A stretch of DNA of 64,000 nt from Streptomyces sp. NBC_00691 (lineage in GTDB: Bacteria; Actinomycetota; Actinomycetes; Streptomycetales; Streptomycetaceae). This document shows positions 51,016-60,400 of the stretch, piece after piece. The notes under the pieces are model-generated. The model was not told the origin of the DNA and ran no database searches. It saw only the letters and a program-made list of their open reading frames with translations. A program made the translations under genes and the position numbers. Within the stretch, counting starts at the first letter, position 1; every line of letters starts with the position of its first letter. The DNA lies in assembly GCF_036226665.1 (NCBI RefSeq), contig NZ_CP109007.1, forward strand, positions 744,001 to 808,000. Reading direction: 5' to 3'.

Positions 51016-52206
51016 TCAGTGCCGCAGCAGGGCGCAGACGAAGTCCTCCTGCACGGCGCGGACCTTGGCAAGGAGCTCCGGCTTGACGCTCTTGCTGGTC
51101 TGCGTGTTGATCGAGAACGTCAGGGAACGCCTGCCGTCCGCCGTGCCGACCGCGAGCTGGGTGTAGCCGGGGAAGTTGCCGGTGTGGCCGTAGACCGTTC
51201 CGCATCGTGTGGTGTAGCGGAAGATCGCCAGCCCGCCGGCGTTGACACCGGGACCCGCGGGCTCCGAGGCCGCGCCGGGGATGAAGGTCCGCTGCAGGCT
51301 GCGGGTCTCCTCCGACAGGAAGCCGCGTCCGCCGGCCCAGGCGCGCACGAAGACGTTGAGGTCCTTCGGTGTCGAGACGATGCCGCCGGAGGCCCAGACG
51401 CCTGACGCGCCGAGGACCTCGCTGATGTCCTCAGGCGGGGCGGGCGGCGTCACGTCGTAGCCGTGCAGGTACGGCCTCGGCAGCCGGTAGCCCTGGGGCA
51501 GGCTGGTCTGCCGCAGGCCCAGCGGCCGGTACACGAGCTGCGCGAGCAGCCGCTCGTACGGCTGTCCCGTGGCCGCCTCTGCCATCAGCGCGACGGCGAT
51601 GTTGTCGGAGTTCGAGTACTCGTACGCCGATCCAGGCGGGAACACCAGGTCCCTGTCGGCGACGAAGTCGAGCAGTCGGCGGGAGTCGAAGTGATGCCTG
51701 GGGTCTTCCCGCAGGATCGCGAGGAACGCCGGCGCCGTCGAGAAGTCGGGGAGCCCGCTGGTGTGGTTGAGCAACTGCCGCAGCGTCACCTGGTGCCACG
51801 CGACGGGCAGGGACGGCAGGCGCTCGCCGATCGTGTCGTCGAGGTCCAGCTTCTGCCGGTCCACCAGGCGCAGGGCGACCGCTCCGCTGAAGGCCTTGGC
51901 GACGCTCGCGATCCGCATGTGATCGGTCGTACGGGGCGGGCGGCCGGTTCTCGTGTCGGCGACGCCCGCCCGGTAGACCGACGTCCGGTCGCCCTGCCGC
52001 AGCAGCGCGATCACACCGGGCGGGCCGCCGGCGGTGCGGACGAGGTCGTCCAGCTGCTTCTGCAGGGCCCTGTCCGGGGCCGGCGGCGTACCGGTGGCCT
52101 GCGCGGGCTGGACCAGGGCGGCGAGAACCGCGGACGCGGCCAGGCCGGCGAGGGACAGCCGCAGGCGGACGCGCGGACGGGGACGGACTTCAGAGCGTGG
52201 CGGCAC
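51016..52206 (-). CDS. Secreted serine hydrolase (class C beta-lactamase / DD-peptidase family)
   Basis: A 396-residue protein with a signal peptide (residues 1-38, LSLAGLAASAVLAALVQPAQA). Active-site motifs are SVAK (S-x-x-K) near residue 100, YSN (Y-x-N) in YEYSNSDNIAV, and HTG in YGHTGNFPGY as the KTG-type triad. The sequence is close to Streptomyces R61-type D-alanyl-D-alanine carboxypeptidases (LNHTSGLPDF is the common block). It acts on peptidoglycan or small esters outside the cell. GTG at 52206 has a GAAGGAG site. Confidence 0.9.
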   Translation of the reverse strand: MPPRSEVRPRPRVRLRLSLAGLAASAVLAALVQPAQATGTPPAPDRALQKQLDDLVRTAGGPPGVIALLRQGDRTSVYRAGVADTRTGRPPRTTDHMRIASVAKAFSGAVALRLVDRQKLDLDDTIGERLPSLPVAWHQVTLRQLLNHTSGLPDFSTAPAFLAILREDPRHHFDSRRLLDFVADRDLVFPPGSAYEYSNSDNIAVALMAEAATGQPYERLLAQLVYRPLGLRQTSLPQGYRLPRPYLHGYDVTPPAPPEDISEVLGASGVWASGGIVSTPKDLNVFVRAWAGGRGFLSEETRSLQRTFIPGAASEPAGPGVNAGGLAIFRYTTRCGTVYGHTGNFPGYTQLAVGTADGRRSLTFSINTQTSKSVKPELLAKVRAVQEDFVCALLRH

Positions 52207-52464
52207 CGGGGCTCCTTCTCGGTCCTGCCGGGCGGACGGACACGCCCGGTTCGGAGGGTTCGCCCCAGCTTCCGGCGCATCGCCGGGAGCCGCCCGCCCG
52301 GTGATCCATTCGGCCCAGACAGCGGCTCACCACGCGCCGGGCCGCCGGGACCGCGGGGGCACGGCGGGTGCGAGGTCGGCGTGCGGGCGCCGGCGGGCCC
52401 TCCGCCGACCGCACACGCGCGTCGTCGGGTCGCGCGGCGCCGCCGAGCTGCCAGGCTGTGACAG

Positions 52465-52809
52465 ATGACGGCTGATGCGCGGGGGCCCGCCAGGACTTCT
52501 GACGGGCGGTACGTGATCGTCAAGGGCAGACGCTGGCGGGCCACGGATCCCGAGGTTCCGGAGGGCGTCGCCGCGCGCCTGCGCTCCCACCTCATGGCGG
52601 CGCGCCGGGCGGTGGCAACCGCCCGCCGCGCCGAGAACGCGGAAGCCGAACGCGCCGCCCGGGCGCGGGTGCACACGGCGAAGGTCGCACTCGGCGAGCG
52701 TGGCACGCCGTGGTGGGACCAGGCCGCGTCAGAGCGCCGCGCCCGTTGGAGCGAGGGGCTGGCGGCCCTCGACGGAACCACGAGCGAGGAGCCCGCTGAC
52801 GAAGGGTGA
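52465..52809 (+). CDS. Conserved actinobacterial hypothetical protein (114 aa)
   Basis: DGRYVIVKGRRWRATDPEVPEG starts a conserved short protein of Streptomyces that continues with an Ala/Arg-rich helix (AARLRSHLMAARRAVATARRAENAEAERAARARVHTAKVALGERGTPWWDQ). Databases often call this family biopolymer transporter Tol-like, without functional proof. It is cytoplasmic and has no other domain. The start is ATG at 52465; CAGGCT at 52452-52457 lies 7 nt before it, so the transcript may be leaderless. Confidence 0.75.
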   Translation: MTADARGPARTSDGRYVIVKGRRWRATDPEVPEGVAARLRSHLMAARRAVATARRAENAEAERAARARVHTAKVALGERGTPWWDQAASERRARWSEGLAALDGTTSEEPADEG

Positions 52810-53026
52810 GCCTCGCCGCCCAAGCGAGGGCCCCGTCCCGTCGGAGTCCGTCGGTTCGGGAGCAGCCTCGGGACCCGCGTCCGACACCGCGCGCCGTGAT
52901 CTCGGACAGCCAGTCAGGTGATTCCTGGCGATTCGGTCACCGCCTCCCTTGCATAACGGGATGGGTGGCATCTCATAGGCGGCGGTTCATAAGTATGACA
53001 ATCGTCTCGATCAGAAGGAGTTCCCC

Positions 53027-53704
53027 ATGACTCTGTTCGGCTCCCTGCGTCCGACCGGCATCCGTGCCGGAGCCACCGCCGCCGCTGCCATCACGGTCGC
53101 CGGCATCGCCCTCGCCGGCGCACCGGCCGCCCACGCCGCTCCCGGCGACAGCGGCGACCTCAACGTCCGTTCCGCCGGCTGGCATTCGCGGGGTCAGGAC
53201 GGCGTCGAGGTCTGCGCCTTCACTCTCGTCGCGAGCAACTTCGAATCCTTCCCGGCAGTGCCCTGGACGATCACGGAGCAGCCGCCGACGGTTCCGCCGG
53301 GCGACACCCTGGTCAGCACGCTGCCGCTGGTCAACGGTGCGGCACGCAGCGAGCGGTACCTCCTGCCGGAGGGCACGTACCAGCTCGTTTGGACGGTCCC
53401 GTCCGGCCCGAAGCACAGAAGCTTCAAGATCGACTGCGACAGCCGTGCCGCGGCCCAGGGACCGAACCGTCCGGCCCGCCCGAGCGGCAGCCCCGCCGCG
53501 GAGATCAACGCCGGATCGGGCTACCAGCAGCCGTCCGGCGCCGTCCCGGCAGGCGGCGGCGGCGTCCCGGACCTGGAGACCCTCAGTGCCGAGGAGGACT
53601 CGGACTTCGGCACGGGTGCCGCGCTGGCCGTCGGCGCGGTGGGCATCGCAGCGCTGGTCATGGTCCGCCGGTCCGCGGTACGCCGTGCCCGCAACGAGGC
53701 CTAG
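53027..53704 (+). CDS. Secreted protein with C-terminal membrane anchor, partner of the sortase
   Basis: A 225-residue protein. The signal peptide is at 1-37 (AGATAAAAITVAGIALAGAPAAHA), and a beta-rich domain (about 40-140; DGVEVCAFTLVASNFE, TLPLVNGAARSERYLLPEGTYQLVWTVPSGPKHRSFKIDCD) holds two cysteines. A Pro/Gly-rich linker follows, then one C-terminal helix (GTGAALAVGAVGIAALVMV) and a basic end RRSAVRRARNEA. There is no LPxTG motif, but the signal-domain-anchor layout and the sortase gene 55 bases downstream indicate a surface protein that the sortase processes or that works with it. GAAGGAG precedes the ATG. Confidence 0.75.
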   Translation: MTLFGSLRPTGIRAGATAAAAITVAGIALAGAPAAHAAPGDSGDLNVRSAGWHSRGQDGVEVCAFTLVASNFESFPAVPWTITEQPPTVPPGDTLVSTLPLVNGAARSERYLLPEGTYQLVWTVPSGPKHRSFKIDCDSRAAAQGPNRPARPSGSPAAEINAGSGYQQPSGAVPAGGGGVPDLETLSAEEDSDFGTGAALAVGAVGIAALVMVRRSAVRRARNEA

Positions 53705-53759
53705 AGCGAACGGTCGGCCCCCACGGCGCCGGGGGCCGAACCGCGCGTGCCGGCTCACG

Positions 53760-54428
53760 ATGACCCTGTCGGTGACGTTCGCGTCACTGGCGGGTCTCGT
53801 GTCGGCCTGCTCGGACTCGACGGAGGAACTCGGCCCCCCGTCCGTCACCGCTCGCGCGGACGACGCCGCCGGTGGTGGCCCTCCACCGGCTCAACCGGCC
53901 GCGCACGTACCCATGGTGCGCTCACGGCCGGTGAAGGTCGCCATCCCGGCCATCTTCATCGAGGCGCCCGTCACCCCTCTCGGGCTGGACGAGCGAGGAC
54001 GACTCGGCGCCCCACCGCTGAGCACACCGATGAGGGCGGGCTGGCACCGCACCGGCCCGTCACCCGGGGAGAACGGAACGGCCGTCCTCGTCGGCCACCG
54101 CGACACCCTCACCGGACCCGCGATCTTCCTCAACCTCAAGGCGCTGCGCCGAGGCGACACGGTGAAGATCACCCGCGCCGACCACGGCGCCGCCGTCTTC
54201 ACCGTCGACGAGGTGAACACGTACACGAAGGACAAGTTCCCCGACAAGAGGGTGTACGGGCCCACCGGCCGCGCGGAACTCAGACTCATCACCTGCGGAG
54301 GCCGCTTCGACTCGAAGAAGGGCTACGAAGCCAACGTCATCGTCTTCGCCCATCTGACGGACACCCCGAAGCAGACAGCGCGCACCCGCCCGCCCGTGTC
54401 CTCCGGTCCCGCCCCCAGCGCCGGCTGA
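53760..54428 (+). CDS. Class F sortase
   Basis: A 222-residue membrane-associated transpeptidase. The sortase core is PVKVAIPAIFIEAPVTPLGLDERGRLGAPP, AGWHRTGPSPGENGTAVLVGHRDT (His113) and RAELRLITCGGRFD (Cys179), with NVIVFAHL at the end. The start of the protein (MTLSVTFASLAGLVSACSD) carries an apparent lipobox (VSAC), so it may be a lipoprotein-anchored form. ATG at 53760 is the first canonical start, but no good ribosome site is seen and the upstream in-frame codons lack a start, so the N-terminus is unsure. It links surface proteins to the cell wall or releases them. The likely substrate is the protein upstream. Confidence 0.85.
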   Translation: MTLSVTFASLAGLVSACSDSTEELGPPSVTARADDAAGGGPPPAQPAAHVPMVRSRPVKVAIPAIFIEAPVTPLGLDERGRLGAPPLSTPMRAGWHRTGPSPGENGTAVLVGHRDTLTGPAIFLNLKALRRGDTVKITRADHGAAVFTVDEVNTYTKDKFPDKRVYGPTGRAELRLITCGGRFDSKKGYEANVIVFAHLTDTPKQTARTRPPVSSGPAPSAG

Positions 54429-54450
54429 CGGCCGGCCTGGGGGCGGGACC
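54405..54450 (+). terminator. Sortase terminator overlapping its own stop codon
   Basis: Outer 14-bp stem GGTCCCGCCCCCAG (54405-54418) with CTGGGGGCGGGACC (54437-54450), inner 5-bp stem CCGGC (54421-54425) with GCCGG (54431-54435). The TGA stop (54426-54428) lies in the 5-base loop. Confidence 0.75.
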
Positions 54451-54625
54451 GGGAGGGCGCCGGGGCCGTATCCACCAAGAATGGAAGTCCCGGCACGAAT
54501 ACGGCGGAGGCCGTTGACGGAGATTGTCACCCTTCTCGTGCTCCGCCGATCCCGCAAAGGAGCGTCGTCGGTCATCGGTACGTCTGCGACGGGCGCGGTG
54601 GCGACCCCTCGGGGGACGTGGCCGG

Positions 54626-54891
54626 TCAGGCCGGCCAGGTGCCCGTCACACGACGTATCGCTACAGCCCCCGACCGGTCTACCGAAGCCGTTACCACGGC
54701 GAAGATCCCCCCTGGATGGCTGCGGCGAGCAGGATCCGCTTCGAGGGTTGGTCCTCGTCGGTGGCGTCAGGAGCATCGCCCTCGGCCTCGATGATCTTCC
54801 ACGCCTGCTTGAAGGCGGCGCCTGCGATCACGCAGCTGAGGGCGCCCACGGTCATCCCCAGAGGCCTGTAGACGATCTTGGATGCCTTCAT
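54626..54891 (-). pseudogene. Frameshifted DUF4235 membrane protein
   Basis: The ATG at 54891 begins KASKIVYRPLGMTVGALSCV, continues through FKQAWKIIEAEGDAPDATDEDQPSKRILLAAAIQG and then stops early in this frame (GGSSPW). If one base is added in the C6 run at 54707-54712, the frame continues IFAVVTASVDRSGAVAIRRVTGTWPA to a stop at 54626. This gives about 88 residues, the normal DUF4235 length. So a single-base deletion in a homopolymer has split the gene, or there is a sequence error. Its start overlaps the DUF3618 stop (ATGA). Confidence 0.8.
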
Positions 54892-55274
54892 CGGCGGCGT
54901 CCCCGGCTGCGGCGGACCAACAGGACGGCTGCTGCGGCGGCTCCGGCGCCCACCAGGAGCGCGGTGCGATCGGCGCGTGCGGCGGTCGCTGCCTGGCCGG
55001 CCTTCTCCAGGAGCGGGTCCGGGCTCTTGTCCTTCACCGCGTGGGCGGCCTGCCCGGCCTTCTCACGGAGCTGCTCGGAGAGCAGCGCTGCTTTCGCGGC
55101 GGCCTGGTCCTTGACGGCGGCTGCCTTCTCCTTGGCCTGCGCCTTGATGTCGGCCTTCGCGGCGAGGGCCTCGACCGTCTGGCCGAGCTCGTCGCGGGTG
55201 CGCTCGACCTGATCACGCAGTTCGGCGGAGCTGGGGGCGGGGGTGCCGATGTCGGTTCGGGCGTCGTCGTTCAT
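54888..55274 (-). CDS. DUF3618 protein
   Basis: A 128-residue protein. DUF3618 pattern: TPAPSSAELRDQVERTRDELGQTVEALAAKADIKAQAKEKAAAVKD, with a long Ala/Lys-rich amphipathic helix, then a C-terminal membrane helix ([18 protein letters not shown]) and basic end RRSRGRRR. In Streptomyces it is found with holin-like and DUF4235 genes in envelope/stress operons. The function is unknown. AAGGAG lies upstream of the ATG at 55274; the start overlaps the holin-like stop (ATGA). Confidence 0.87.
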   Translation of the reverse strand: MNDDARTDIGTPAPSSAELRDQVERTRDELGQTVEALAAKADIKAQAKEKAAAVKDQAAAKAALLSEQLREKAGQAAHAVKDKSPDPLLEKAGQAATAARADRTALLVGAGAAAAAVLLVRRSRGRRR

Positions 55275-55684
55275 CGGTGTGCCTTCTCCTTGATCTCGGC
55301 CCCGTCGGCCTTGACGCTGTCGATGGTCTGCTGGGGAGCCGGGGTACCGGCCCGGGCGATCTGCTTCTTTCCTGCCAGGGCGGTCACGGCCGCCACGACT
55401 CCCAGGGCCGCGGTGATGATGAGAGCGGCCGCCCACACCGGCAGAACCAGCGCGAGAGCGGCGATGCAGGTTGCCGTCAGAGCCTGGAGTGCCAGAAGGC
55501 CGATGATTCCCGTGGCGCCGAAGAGGCCTCCGCCCTTCCCGTAGCGCCTGCCCTTCTCGGTCATCTCCGCCCGGGCCAGTTGCATCTCCTCGCGCACCAG
55601 CTCGGACATCTGCTGCGAGGCGCGTGAAACCAGGACGCCCACCGAGTCGTCGGCGGCGTGGGGCTGTCGCTCCACCGTGCTCAT
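55271..55684 (-). CDS. Phage-holin-family (DUF1469-like) membrane protein
   Basis: A 137-residue protein with a hydrophilic N-terminus (DDSVGVLVSRASQQMSELVREEMQLARAEMTEKGRRYGKG) and two transmembrane helices (GLFGATGIIGLLALQALTATCIAALALVLPVWAAALIITAALGVVAAVTA). This is the actinobacterial holin-superfamily protein that heads the holin-DUF3618-DUF4235 operon. It is not a prophage gene. The cellular role is unknown; envelope-stress links are inferred from the company it keeps. Confidence 0.85.
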   Translation of the reverse strand: MSTVERQPHAADDSVGVLVSRASQQMSELVREEMQLARAEMTEKGRRYGKGGGLFGATGIIGLLALQALTATCIAALALVLPVWAAALIITAALGVVAAVTALAGKKQIARAGTPAPQQTIDSVKADGAEIKEKAHR

Positions 55685-55943
55685 GATGGGGACACCTTGC
55701 CTTTCGTCAGTCTGCTGTAACGGGCGGCCCGTAGGTCAGATCCTCTGCTCAGCGCCGATGAGTTCTCGTAGGGGGCGTCGGCGCTGCGCTCGAACGAGTC
55801 GGTGCCGTTCTGGTTCAAGGGGGGTCATGTCGTCACGGCGCGCCTACCCCACAACCGCACCGGCACCCACGCGGCGGCCAGCGTTGTACGGAGGGCGGCG
55901 CGGCGGCCGCGGGCGGCACCGGAGTGGCCGTGCGGTGCTGGTC

Positions 55944-56185
55944 TCATCGCGAGGCCGCGTCGACGTATGAGTCAATGCTCCGTCCGACGGCGATCGCGCG
56001 TTGCCGGGCCGGTTCCGCGTCGAACTCCAGCCCGAGGAGGATCGCGAGGTTGGTGATCCACAACCACAGGAGAAGATGATCGCGCCGGCAAGGGTGCCGT
56101 AGGCCTTGTTGTAGGAAGCGAAGTTCGCGGCGTGGAACGCGAAGCCTGCCGAGGCGGCCGTCCAGACGACTGGTCCGTGGCACCG
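55944..56185 (-). pseudogene. C-terminal remnant of a YihY/BrkB-family protein
   Basis: Two minus-strand frames give the end of a YihY protein: WTAASAGFAFHAANFASYNK, AYGTLAGAIIF and then, after a one-base shift near 56070-56073, LLWLWITNLAILLGLEFDAEPARQRAIAVGRSIDSYVDAASR. The N-terminal two-thirds are missing. The intact YihY gene in this window is at 32940. Confidence 0.7.
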
Positions 56186-56305
56186 GGGGCGGATCGAAAC
56201 GCTGGTGCTGGATGGGAACGGCAGCCCGGTCGTGATCGAGTTCGAGAAGGGCTCCGACAGCGGTGTCCTGTCGCAGGCCGTCTCGTACTGTTTTGGGCGC
56301 ACGGC
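56184..56305 (+). pseudogene. Fragment of a PD-(D/E)XK-type nuclease (NucS/DUF5655-like)
   Basis: On the plus strand RIETLVLDGNGSPVVIEFEK and GSDSGVLSQAVSYCFGRT resemble the core RRIDTLGID..G.PVIIEYKR....NVINQGLFYL block of restriction-nuclease-fold proteins (DUF5655/NucS relatives). The catalytic Lys position is replaced (EFEK). Neither end continues. It directly abuts the YihY remnant, marking a recombination scar. Confidence 0.4.
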
Positions 56306-56338
56306 CCCGCGCCCTCGCCGCAGTGGAGGCCCGGGTCG

Positions 56339-57496
56339 TCAGCCCACGGCCGTCACCTCGGGGACGCCGGTGCCCAGGGTGGTGGTGTCGAAGGCGTCGG
56401 CGAGTCGCAGCGCCTCCTCGATCAGGGTCTCGACGATCTTCGACTCCGGTACGGTCCTGACGACTTCGCCCTTCACGAAGATCTGGCCCTTGCCGTTGCC
56501 GGAGGCGACGCCGAGGTCGGCCTCGCGGGCCTCGCCGGGGCCGTTGACGACGCAGCCCATCACGGCGACGCGCAGCGGGACCTCCATGCCCTCCAGGCCG
56601 GCGCTCACCTCGGCGGCGAGCTTGTAGACGTCGACCTGGGCGCGGCCGCAGGACGGGCAGGAGACGATGTCCAGCTTCCGCGGGCGCAGGTTGAGCGACT
56701 GGAGGATCTGGTTGGCGACCTTGACCTCCTCGACCGGGGGCGCGGAGAGCGAGACGCGGACGGTGTCGCCGATGCCCTGGCGCAGCAGCGCGCCGAAGGC
56801 GACGGCGGACTTGACGGTGCCCTGGAAGGCCGGTCCGGCCTCGGTGACGCCGAGGTGCAGGGGGTAGTCGCATGCCTCGGCGAGGAGTTCGTAGGCACGG
56901 ACCATGACGACGGGGTCGTTGTGCTTCACGGAGATCTTGAGGTCGTGGAAGTCGTGTTCGGCGAAGAGGCTCGCCTCCCACAGCGCCGACTCCACCAGGG
57001 CCTCCGGGGTGGCCTTGCCGTACTTCTTCAGCAGCCGGGCGTCCAGGGAGCCGGCGTTGACGCCGATGCGGATGGGGGTGCCGTGGTCCTTGGCGGCGCG
57101 GGCGATGTCCTTGACCCGGTCGTCGAACTTCTTGATGTTGCCGGGGTTGACGCGGACTGCGGCGCAGCCCGCCTCGATGGCGGCGAAGACGTAGCGGGGC
57201 TGGAAGTGGATGTCCGCGATCACCGGGATCGGCGATTTGGCGGCGATCGCGGGCAGGGCGTCTGCGTCGTCCTGGGAGGGGCAGGCCACCCGCACGATGT
57301 CGCAGCCCGCGGCGGTGAGTTCCGCGATCTGCTGGAGGGTGGCGTTGACGTCCGAGGTGAGGGTGGTCGTCATGGACTGGACGGAGATCGGGGACCTGCT
57401 GCCGACGCCGACCCTGCCGACCTGGAGCTGGCGGGTGGGTCGGCGGGCGCCGAGGACCGGGGCGGGCATCGGCGGCAGGCCGAGGGCGACCGTCAT
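56339..57496 (-). CDS. ispG: 4-hydroxy-3-methylbut-2-enyl diphosphate synthase
   Basis: A 385-residue iron-sulfur enzyme of the MEP isoprenoid pathway, which reduces MEcPP to HMBPP. The TIM-barrel N-terminus has [73 protein letters not shown] and GVNAGSLD. The C-terminal iron-sulfur part has [14 protein letters not shown] and [24 protein letters not shown] with the cluster Cys residues. It is the last gene of the MEP operon (ABC, ispH, dxs, ispG). As Streptomyces normally has another ispG elsewhere, this is likely an accessory copy serving a secondary pathway. Confidence 0.95.
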   Translation of the reverse strand: MTVALGLPPMPAPVLGARRPTRQLQVGRVGVGSRSPISVQSMTTTLTSDVNATLQQIAELTAAGCDIVRVACPSQDDADALPAIAAKSPIPVIADIHFQPRYVFAAIEAGCAAVRVNPGNIKKFDDRVKDIARAAKDHGTPIRIGVNAGSLDARLLKKYGKATPEALVESALWEASLFAEHDFHDLKISVKHNDPVVMVRAYELLAEACDYPLHLGVTEAGPAFQGTVKSAVAFGALLRQGIGDTVRVSLSAPPVEEVKVANQILQSLNLRPRKLDIVSCPSCGRAQVDVYKLAAEVSAGLEGMEVPLRVAVMGCVVNGPGEAREADLGVASGNGKGQIFVKGEVVRTVPESKIVETLIEEALRLADAFDTTTLGTGVPEVTAVG

Positions 57497-57536
57497 GGGG
57501 TGTCTCCTGCTCTGGTACGGGTGAGGGGCGGGCGGT

Positions 57537-59357
57537 TCACTGGTCGGCGCCGACGGGCCGGGGGTCCAGGTCGCCGATCGAGACGGAGTCGTCGCGGCCG
57601 GCGAGGGCCTCGACGACGGCGCGGGCGATGTGGCGGCCGGTCAGGCCGTGGGCGGCGAGGATGTCGTCGCGGCGGCCGTGGTCGAGGAAGCGCTGGGGCA
57701 GTCCGAAGGTGCGGACGGGGGTGCGGGCGCCCGCGTCGGCGAGGGCCTGGGCGATCGCGGCGCCGGCGCCGCCGCTGCGGCCGCCGTCCTCGACGGTGGC
57801 GACGAGGGAGTGGCCGAGGCCGAGTTCCACGAGGGCGGAGGGGACGGGGGCGATCCAGCGCGGGTCGACGACGGTGACGCCGAATCCGTGCTCGGCGAGG
57901 CGGTCGGCGGCCTCCAGGCAGACTCCGGCCATGGCGCCGACGGAGACGAGCAGGACGTCCTGGGCCCGCGAGCCCGTCCGCCGCAGGACGTCCATGCCGT
58001 CGAGGGTGGCGACGGCGGGGATGTCGCGGTCCGGGGAGCCCTTGGGGAAGCGCAGTGCGGTGGGGCCGTCCTGGACGGCGAGGGCCTCGCGCAGGGCGCG
58101 GCGCAGGGTGGCGGCGTCGCGCGGGGCGGCCACGCGCAGGCCGGGGACCATCTGGAACAGCGACAGGTCCCACATGCCGTTGTGGGAGGCGCCGTCGTCG
58201 CCGGTGACGCCGGCCCGGTCGAGGACGAAGGTGACCGGGGCGCGGTGCAGGGCGACGTCGAGCAGCATCTGGTCGAAGGCGCGGTTGAGGAAGGTGGCGT
58301 AGACCGCGACGACGGGGTGCAGGCCGCCGAGGGCGAGGCCGGCGGCGGAGGTGACGGCGTGCTGCTCGGCGATGCCGACGTCGAACGTGCGGTCGGGGAA
58401 GCGCTCGGCGAAGGCGGTGAGGCCGGTGGGGGCGAGCATGGCCGCGGTGAGGGCGACCACGTCGGGGCACCGGGCGCCGAGGGCGGCGAGTTCGTCGCCG
58501 AAGACGTCGGTCCAGGCGGGTTCCGGCGCGGGGCGGGGCGTGGAGCGGGCGGCGGGGCGGGGGCGTACGGCGTGGAAGCGGTCGGCCTCGTCCTGTTCGG
58601 CCGGGGCGTGGCCGCGGCCCTTCTCGGTCAGGCAGTGGACGACGACGGGCCGGCCGAGTCCGGCGGCGTGGCGGAGCGCCTCTTCGAGGGCTTCGATGTC
58701 GTGTCCGTCGACGGGGCCGACGTACGCGAGGCCGAGGTTCTCGAAGACGGAGTGCGGGGGGCGGTCCTCGGTGCGCAGGCGGGCCAGGTGGGCGGGGATG
58801 CCGCCGACGGTGGGGGCGTAGGAGCGGGTGTTGTCGTTGAGGACGACGACGACCGGGCGGTCGGCGCCGTCGGCGAGGTTGTTGAGCGCCTCCCAGGCCA
58901 TGCCGCCGGTGAGGGCGCCGTCGCCGATGACGGCGACGACGGCGCGGTCGGTGGCGCCGGTCAGCCGGTGGGCCTTGGCGAGGCCGTCGGCGTAGGACAG
59001 GACGGTGGAGGCGTGGGAGTTCTCGATGACGTCGTGCGCGGACTCGGCGCGCGAGGGGTAGCCGGAGAGGCCGCCCGGCTGGCGCAGGGTGCCGAAGGCG
59101 TCCGCCCGGCCGGTGATGATCTTGTGGGGGTAGGTCTGGTGCCCGGTGTCCCACAGGATCTGGTCGCGCGGGGACTCGAAGACCCGGTGCAGGGCGAGGG
59201 TGAGCTCGACGACGCCGAGGCTGGGGCCGAGGTGGCCGCCGGTGCGGGTGACATCCTCGACGAGGAGGCGCCGGATGTCAGCGGCGAGCTCCTCGGTCTG
59301 CGCGGGGGTGAGGGCGCGGAGGTCGTCGGGTCCGTGGACCGATGCGATCGACGTCAT
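57537..59357 (-). CDS. dxs: 1-deoxy-D-xylulose-5-phosphate synthase
   Basis: A 606-residue thiamine-diphosphate enzyme, first step of the MEP pathway (pyruvate + glyceraldehyde 3-phosphate). Key parts are [22 protein letters not shown], the TPP/Mg site [24 protein letters not shown]-like [12 protein letters not shown], and [18 protein letters not shown]. The C-terminal transketolase-like domain ends with [11 protein letters not shown] chose ATG at 59357 ([13 protein letters not shown] fits homologues); a GTG at 59378 overlapping the ispH stop is a close alternative. It is between ispH and ispG. Confidence 0.95.
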   Translation of the reverse strand: MTSIASVHGPDDLRALTPAQTEELAADIRRLLVEDVTRTGGHLGPSLGVVELTLALHRVFESPRDQILWDTGHQTYPHKIITGRADAFGTLRQPGGLSGYPSRAESAHDVIENSHASTVLSYADGLAKAHRLTGATDRAVVAVIGDGALTGGMAWEALNNLADGADRPVVVVLNDNTRSYAPTVGGIPAHLARLRTEDRPPHSVFENLGLAYVGPVDGHDIEALEEALRHAAGLGRPVVVHCLTEKGRGHAPAEQDEADRFHAVRPRPAARSTPRPAPEPAWTDVFGDELAALGARCPDVVALTAAMLAPTGLTAFAERFPDRTFDVGIAEQHAVTSAAGLALGGLHPVVAVYATFLNRAFDQMLLDVALHRAPVTFVLDRAGVTGDDGASHNGMWDLSLFQMVPGLRVAAPRDAATLRRALREALAVQDGPTALRFPKGSPDRDIPAVATLDGMDVLRRTGSRAQDVLLVSVGAMAGVCLEAADRLAEHGFGVTVVDPRWIAPVPSALVELGLGHSLVATVEDGGRSGGAGAAIAQALADAGARTPVRTFGLPQRFLDHGRRDDILAAHGLTGRHIARAVVEALAGRDDSVSIGDLDPRPVGADQ

Positions 59358-59374
59358 GACAGATCCTGTTCTGG

Positions 59375-60400
59375 TCACAGGGCCTCATCGGCCAGAGGGG
59401 TCCGGGGTACCCGGCCGGTGACCGGGTCGGCCAGCCGGGCGGGCATGGAGAAGACGACGTCCTCGGCCATGCCGTCGTCCAGTTCGACGTCGTGCCAGCC
59501 GAGTGCGGCGAGCCGGTCGACGAGGCCGCGGACGAGGATCTCCGGGGCGCTGGCGCCGGAGCTGATGCCGATGCTGGACACCCCGGCGAGCCAGGTCTCG
59601 TCGAGGTGGCCGGCGTCGGGGACGAGGTGGGCGGCGCTGCCGTGTTCGCGGGCGACCTCGACCATCCGGATCGAGTTGCTGGAGTTGCGGGAGCCGACGA
59701 CCAGGACGAGGTCGTTGTGGCGGGCGAGGGACTTGACGGCGTTCTGGCGGTTCTGGCTGGCGTAGCAGATGTCGCCGTCGGCTGGGCCGGCGAGGTCGGT
59801 GAAGCGGGTGCGCAGGGCGTCGACGACCCGGCGGGTCTCGTCGAAGGAGAGGGTGGTCTGGGTGAGATAGGCGACGGGTGTGTCGTCCGGGAGGTCGAGG
59901 GCGGCGACGTCGTCCTCGTTCTCGACGACGATGGTGCGCTCGGGGGCCTCGCCGCGGACGCCTTCGACCTCCTCGTGCTCGGCGTGGCCGACGAGCAGGA
60001 TGGTCCGGCCGTCGCGGGCGTAGCGGACGGCGGCCTGGTGGACCTTGGAGACCAGGGGGCAGGTGGCGTCGATGACTTCGAGCCGGCGGTCGGCGGCGCC
60101 GCTGCGGACGGCCGGCGAGACTCCGTGGGCGGAGAAGACGCACACGGCGCCCTCGGGCACCTCCTCCTCGCTGTCGACGAAGCGGGCGCCGCGCTTCTCC
60201 AGCTCGGCCACGACGTGGTGGTTGTGGACGATCTCCTTGCGGACGTACACCGGGGCGCCGTGGAGGTCGAGGGCGCGTTCCACGATGCCGATGGCACGGC
60301 GTACTCCGGCGCAGAAGCCGCGCGGCTGGGCGAGGACGACGCGCGGGGGCCGGTGGTCGGCCGGGGCGTCCGGGCCGGCCGGTCGGATGGTGGCGCTCAT
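59375..60400 (-). CDS. ispH: 4-hydroxy-3-methylbut-2-enyl diphosphate reductase
   Basis: A 341-residue iron-sulfur enzyme, last step of the MEP pathway (HMBPP to IPP and DMAPP). The cluster cysteines are in [25 protein letters not shown] and [38 protein letters not shown] and [11 protein letters not shown] are the other conserved blocks. The ATG at 60400 overlaps the ABC exporter stop by 4 bases (ATGA), and its own stop precedes dxs. The C-terminus ([17 protein letters not shown]) is typical of actinobacterial IspH. Confidence 0.95.
   Translation of the reverse strand: MSATIRPAGPDAPADHRPPRVVLAQPRGFCAGVRRAIGIVERALDLHGAPVYVRKEIVHNHHVVAELEKRGARFVDSEEEVPEGAVCVFSAHGVSPAVRSGAADRRLEVIDATCPLVSKVHQAAVRYARDGRTILLVGHAEHEEVEGVRGEAPERTIVVENEDDVAALDLPDDTPVAYLTQTTLSFDETRRVVDALRTRFTDLAGPADGDICYASQNRQNAVKSLARHNDLVLVVGSRNSSNSIRMVEVAREHGSAAHLVPDAGHLDETWLAGVSSIGISSGASAPEILVRGLVDRLAALGWHDVELDDGMAEDVVFSMPARLADPVTGRVPRTPLADEAL

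Noticed and set aside
55271..55684. Prophage lysis module
   Set aside because: The holin-family protein is the actinobacterial DUF1469-type heading a DUF3618/DUF4235 operon; no endolysin, integrase or structural phage genes are near.
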